This document shows, piece by piece, positions 13,601 through 16,225 of a DNA stretch of 16,225 bases. The number at the start of each line of letters is the position of its first letter. Position 1 is the first letter of the stretch. A model generated the notes under the pieces. That model saw nothing but the letters and a program-made list of their open reading frames with translations. It had not been told where the DNA came from and searched no databases. Source of the stretch: DAISJD01 sp036821645 (GTDB lineage Bacteria; Pseudomonadota; Alphaproteobacteria; ATCC43930; CGMCC-115725). The DNA lies in assembly GCA_036821645.1 (NCBI GenBank), contig DAISJD010000070.1:1-16225 (forward strand). The letters run 5' to 3'. Made by a program: the position numbers and the translations under genes.

Positions 13601-16144
13601 TCATGCTTTTGTCCTCACCTGCGATGTATTATGCAGAGTCTCCGTAGTGTTGCATTGCAACATTATAAGCTGATCACGGCTTGCCACGAAACATTCTTCA
13701 AGATCGGCCAAGGTGGCCCGGGCGGGGTCGTCAGGCGTTTCTTCCCAAACCCGCATCAATTGACGGGCCACCATCTCGCAGCGACCAAAGCCGTAATTGG
13801 CGCATGTTCCGGCCATATCGTGCGCGATGCGCACATTGCCGGGCGGTCCCTGTTGCAAATGATCGAGATGGGCCGCCATTTCGGCCAGAAACGTCTCCAA
13901 CAGCCGACTGAACCGGTCGGGCGGAATGAGGCTTGCCAAATGCCGCAGCCGCACCGCATCGATCAACGGCGGCAAATATCCGTCGCCATCCTTATCGGCG
14001 AGGGGCGGCTCGAAGGCGGGCGAGGCGGGATTCGGTCGACCCGCAAGGCCCCGATCGGGCGGCAGATAACGGTCCAAGACCCGGTGAAGCAGCCCATGAT
14101 CGATCGGCTTCGTCAGATAATCATTCATCCCCGCCTGCATGGCACGGGTACGGGCACCGGCCTCTTTGTTGGCCGTCACCGCAATGATCGGCACTTGGCC
14201 TTTGGGGGCCGGTAAGGCGCGGATCGCAGCCCCGGCCCGGATCCCGTCCATCGGCGACATTTGAATGTCCATGAACACCAGATCGACCGCCCCCATATCG
14301 ACCGCCCGCACCGCCGCCGCACCGTCATAGACCCGCGTGGTTCGGACCCGACGCGGCGAAAGCAACGCTTCGAGTACCGTGCTGTTGATCCCGTTATCTT
14401 CTGCGATCAAGATATGAGGAATCCCGTCATCGGCACAGGGGACGATCGGCCCATGCGGCACCAAAGGGGATTCCCCCACGACCGGAGCGGTCAGAATACG
14501 GCCAGGGATCGTCACGATAAAACGACACCCGGCCCCCCGTTCGGTTTCGAGGGTAAGACTGCCACCCATGAGTTCAGCCAATTGGCGGCTGATGGCAAGA
14601 CCGAGGCCCGTGCCGCCAAAGCGCCGGGAAATCGAACTATCCGCCTGGGTGAAGGGCGTGAAAAGTGTCGGCACGATCGCCGCATCGATCCCCGGCCCCG
14701 TGTCGACCACGCTGATCTGGATCGTGACCCGATCGTCCCGACGCCCCGCAACGCGCACGCCGAGATCGATCCGCCCAGTCTCGGTGAACTTCACGGCATT
14801 GCCGACCAGATTGATCAAGATCTGGCGCACCCGCCTGCCGTCCAATTCGATCCAGGGCGGAATATCGGGGTCGTGCGCCACAGCGAAGACAAGGTTTTTT
14901 TCCGCCAGTTTCGGCGCAAAGAGAGCGGCCACCCCATCGATCACGTCGTCGATCGCCGTCGGTCCCGCCTCGATCGCAAGCTTGCCCGCCTCCAATTTCG
15001 AGAAATCGAGAATATCGTCCAGGATGATCAACAAAGCTTCGGCGGATATCCGGGCCGTGGCGAGCCAGGGCGCCTGCTCGGCGGTGACGCCGCTCTGCTG
15101 CAAGAGATAGAGCATGCTTTGCACCCCATTCATCGGGGTGCGAATCTCGTGACTGATCATAGAGAGGAAATCGGATTTGGCCCGATTGGCCGCTTCGGCC
15201 TGATCTTTGGCGGTGCGTAGACGCAAATCCGCATCCCGTTCGGCGGTAATATCGGCCAGCGTGACGACCCAGCCGCCTTCCTCCAACGCATGACAGGCAA
15301 TTCGGATCACCGTCCCGTTGGGCAGGCGCCGATCGATCACCGCCGGCAATGCAGGCCCACTCGGTCCTTGCCCCGGCGTCATGGGTTGGGTGCGGGCCAG
15401 CAACAGGCCGATCCCGTCGCCGACGGCGAACGTGCCGTGCGGGATCGTCAGGCGTTCCAAATCTTCTTGGGCGATCCTGCGACCGATCGCGGTTTCGGGC
15501 AGGGCGATCAGACTGGCAAATTGCCGATTGAAGGCCAGAATGAAGCGATCGGGATCGTAAAGGGCCAAACCATGGGGAATATTATTGAGCGCGATATCTA
15601 AAAACCGATTTTTTTCATGAAGTTCCCGCCGGGTCTGGTCCAGTGCCTGATCCAGTCTCATCTCAAGGCTGAGCGCCCGAATCACCAGGAAAAATGCCGG
15701 ATCCTCTGGGGCGCGCACACCCGTCTTGCCCAGTTCCACCACCGTCGCCGCCACGGGAAAGCTGGTTCCATCCGCCCGCATACCAAGGGTGCTGCCCAGA
15801 GGCTGTGCCGACGCCGACCCCGCTTTGGCAAGATCGAGCGGCAAGAACCGACCGATCGCGACCCCCGCCATGGGCGCGCCGAACAAGACCGATGCGGCGG
15901 CATTCGCCCTTAAGATCTGACCCGACCTTGCGACCAGGACCATCGCGTCGCGGCCGGTTTCCAGGACATCGGCAAGAATCGACCCCTCATGCGCCGGTGC
16001 CGCCGGATCGAGCACCCGATCGAGCACCCGATCAGGCACCGGGGGCAGATCCCACGAGATCCAAGCCCCCACCGATCGCGCCGACCAAACCCCACCGGCA
16101 AAGGCCAGGACCATGGCACCCAGCCCAAAAACGACCAGCAGCAT
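13601..16144 (-). CDS. Membrane-anchored unorthodox hybrid histidine kinase (PAS-PAS-HisKA-HATPase-REC-HPt)
   Basis: Signal-transducing kinase of 847 residues from the first ATG. One membrane helix (MLLVVFGLGAMVLAFAGGVW, 1-20) is followed by PAS 1 (about 55-155), a coiled linker, PAS 2 (about 183-302; NNIPHGLALYD...FNRQF), HisKA with phospho-His332 in SHEIRTPMNG, and HATPase_c (N449 in NLVGNAVKF, DTGPGID 481-487, FGGTGLGLA 509-517). The receiver has acid pair E582-D583, phospho-Asp626 (FMDIQM), T657 and K679. A C-terminal HPt-like helix bundle has His775 in AHDMAGTCANYGF, with Ala where HPt proteins usually have Lys. No DNA-binding output domain, so a separate response regulator outside the window is expected. 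The 27 codons upstream to the window edge are stop-free but hold no ATG, GTG or TTG, so the real start may lie beyond it. Its signal and target are unknown. Confidence 0.9.
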   Translation of the reverse strand: MLLVVFGLGAMVLAFAGGVWSARSVGAWISWDLPPVPDRVLDRVLDPAAPAHEGSILADVLETGRDAMVLVARSGQILRANAAASVLFGAPMAGVAIGRFLPLDLAKAGSASAQPLGSTLGMRADGTSFPVAATVVELGKTGVRAPEDPAFFLVIRALSLEMRLDQALDQTRRELHEKNRFLDIALNNIPHGLALYDPDRFILAFNRQFASLIALPETAIGRRIAQEDLERLTIPHGTFAVGDGIGLLLARTQPMTPGQGPSGPALPAVIDRRLPNGTVIRIACHALEEGGWVVTLADITAERDADLRLRTAKDQAEAANRAKSDFLSMISHEIRTPMNGVQSMLYLLQQSGVTAEQAPWLATARISAEALLIILDDILDFSKLEAGKLAIEAGPTAIDDVIDGVAALFAPKLAEKNLVFAVAHDPDIPPWIELDGRRVRQILINLVGNAVKFTETGRIDLGVRVAGRRDDRVTIQISVVDTGPGIDAAIVPTLFTPFTQADSSISRRFGGTGLGLAISRQLAELMGGSLTLETERGAGCRFIVTIPGRILTAPVVGESPLVPHGPIVPCADDGIPHILIAEDNGINSTVLEALLSPRRVRTTRVYDGAAAVRAVDMGAVDLVFMDIQMSPMDGIRAGAAIRALPAPKGQVPIIAVTANKEAGARTRAMQAGMNDYLTKPIDHGLLHRVLDRYLPPDRGLAGRPNPASPAFEPPLADKDGDGYLPPLIDAVRLRHLASLIPPDRFSRLLETFLAEMAAHLDHLQQGPPGNVRIAHDMAGTCANYGFGRCEMVARQLMRVWEETPDDPARATLADLEECFVASRDQLIMLQCNTTETLHNTSQVRTKA
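13648..13662. repeat. Perfect 15-base palindrome near the kinase gene's 3' end
   Basis: TGTTGCA-T-TGCAACA lies inside the last codons of the kinase gene. Its arms resemble the TGTTGC/GCAA element about 94 bases away at 13554, and both are followed by an ATTAT. It may be a second operator copy acting on the oxidoreductase promoter; the coding context makes this uncertain. Confidence 0.35.
16006..16040. repeat. 12-base tandem repeat in the kinase gene
   Basis: GATCGAGCACCC occurs twice in a row (16006-16029) and is followed by a decayed third copy (GATCAGGCACC, 16030-16040). It encodes the DRVL-DRVL linker (residues 39-46) just after the membrane helix. Copy number is a multiple of four codons, so changes would not break the frame. 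Confidence 0.7.
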
Positions 16145-16225
16145 CTGCGTCGCATCCGCCTCGCGCCCCCGAAAGGCCGCCCCCCGATTGATGCCTCCGT
16201 CAGAATCGGACTTAATCCTTAAGAC

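Noticed and set aside
14261..15220. A 319-codon open frame opposite the histidine kinase
   Set aside because: Antisense shadow of the HisKA-HATPase region; Asp, Arg and His-rich low-information sequence.

Overview
This window reads as GC-rich proteobacterial chromosome, most likely an alphaproteobacterium. That placement is an inference from three things: GC-rich codon use, a fused IorA/IorB-type 2-oxoacid:ferredoxin oxidoreductase, and a hybrid kinase whose second sensor domain is the PAS type common in Rhodospirillales and Rhizobiales. No rRNA, tRNA, CRISPR array, transposase or phage gene was seen. Nine genes (one clearly cut by the window edge, one possibly so) fill almost all of the sequence, and no gene-free gap exceeds 300 bases.

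Plus strand, 2-4007: the 3' part of homogentisate 1,2-dioxygenase (hmgA) overlaps fumarylacetoacetase (fahA) by ATGA. These are two steps of the homogentisate branch of Phe/Tyr breakdown. Two tandem crotonase-fold paralogues follow. Both lack the two glutamates used by enoyl-CoA hydratases and carry a PaaG/ECI-type acid instead, so 'enoyl-CoA hydratase' would be a doubtful label. A strong intrinsic hairpin at 4030-4071 closes this block.

Minus strand, 16144-4102, read right to left: an unorthodox membrane hybrid histidine kinase (TM-PAS-PAS-HisKA-HATPase-REC-HPt), then a fused indolepyruvate ferredoxin oxidoreductase, then a complete oligopeptide importer oppA-oppB-oppC-oppD-oppF. The two blocks converge on the hairpin at 4030-4071.

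Taken together, the locus looks built for peptide and aromatic amino-acid use. Opp imports peptides, the oxidoreductase turns aryl-pyruvates from transamination into aryl-acetyl-CoA, HmgA and FahA finish the homogentisate branch, and the PaaG-like crotonases could act on CoA thioesters from the other branch. The individual family calls are well supported. The joint pathway is inference from neighbourhood. Nothing here is a clearly new system; the most useful leads are the reassigned crotonase pair with patches suggesting gene conversion, and a recurring TTGC-GCAA-type dyad upstream of the oxidoreductase and oppA.
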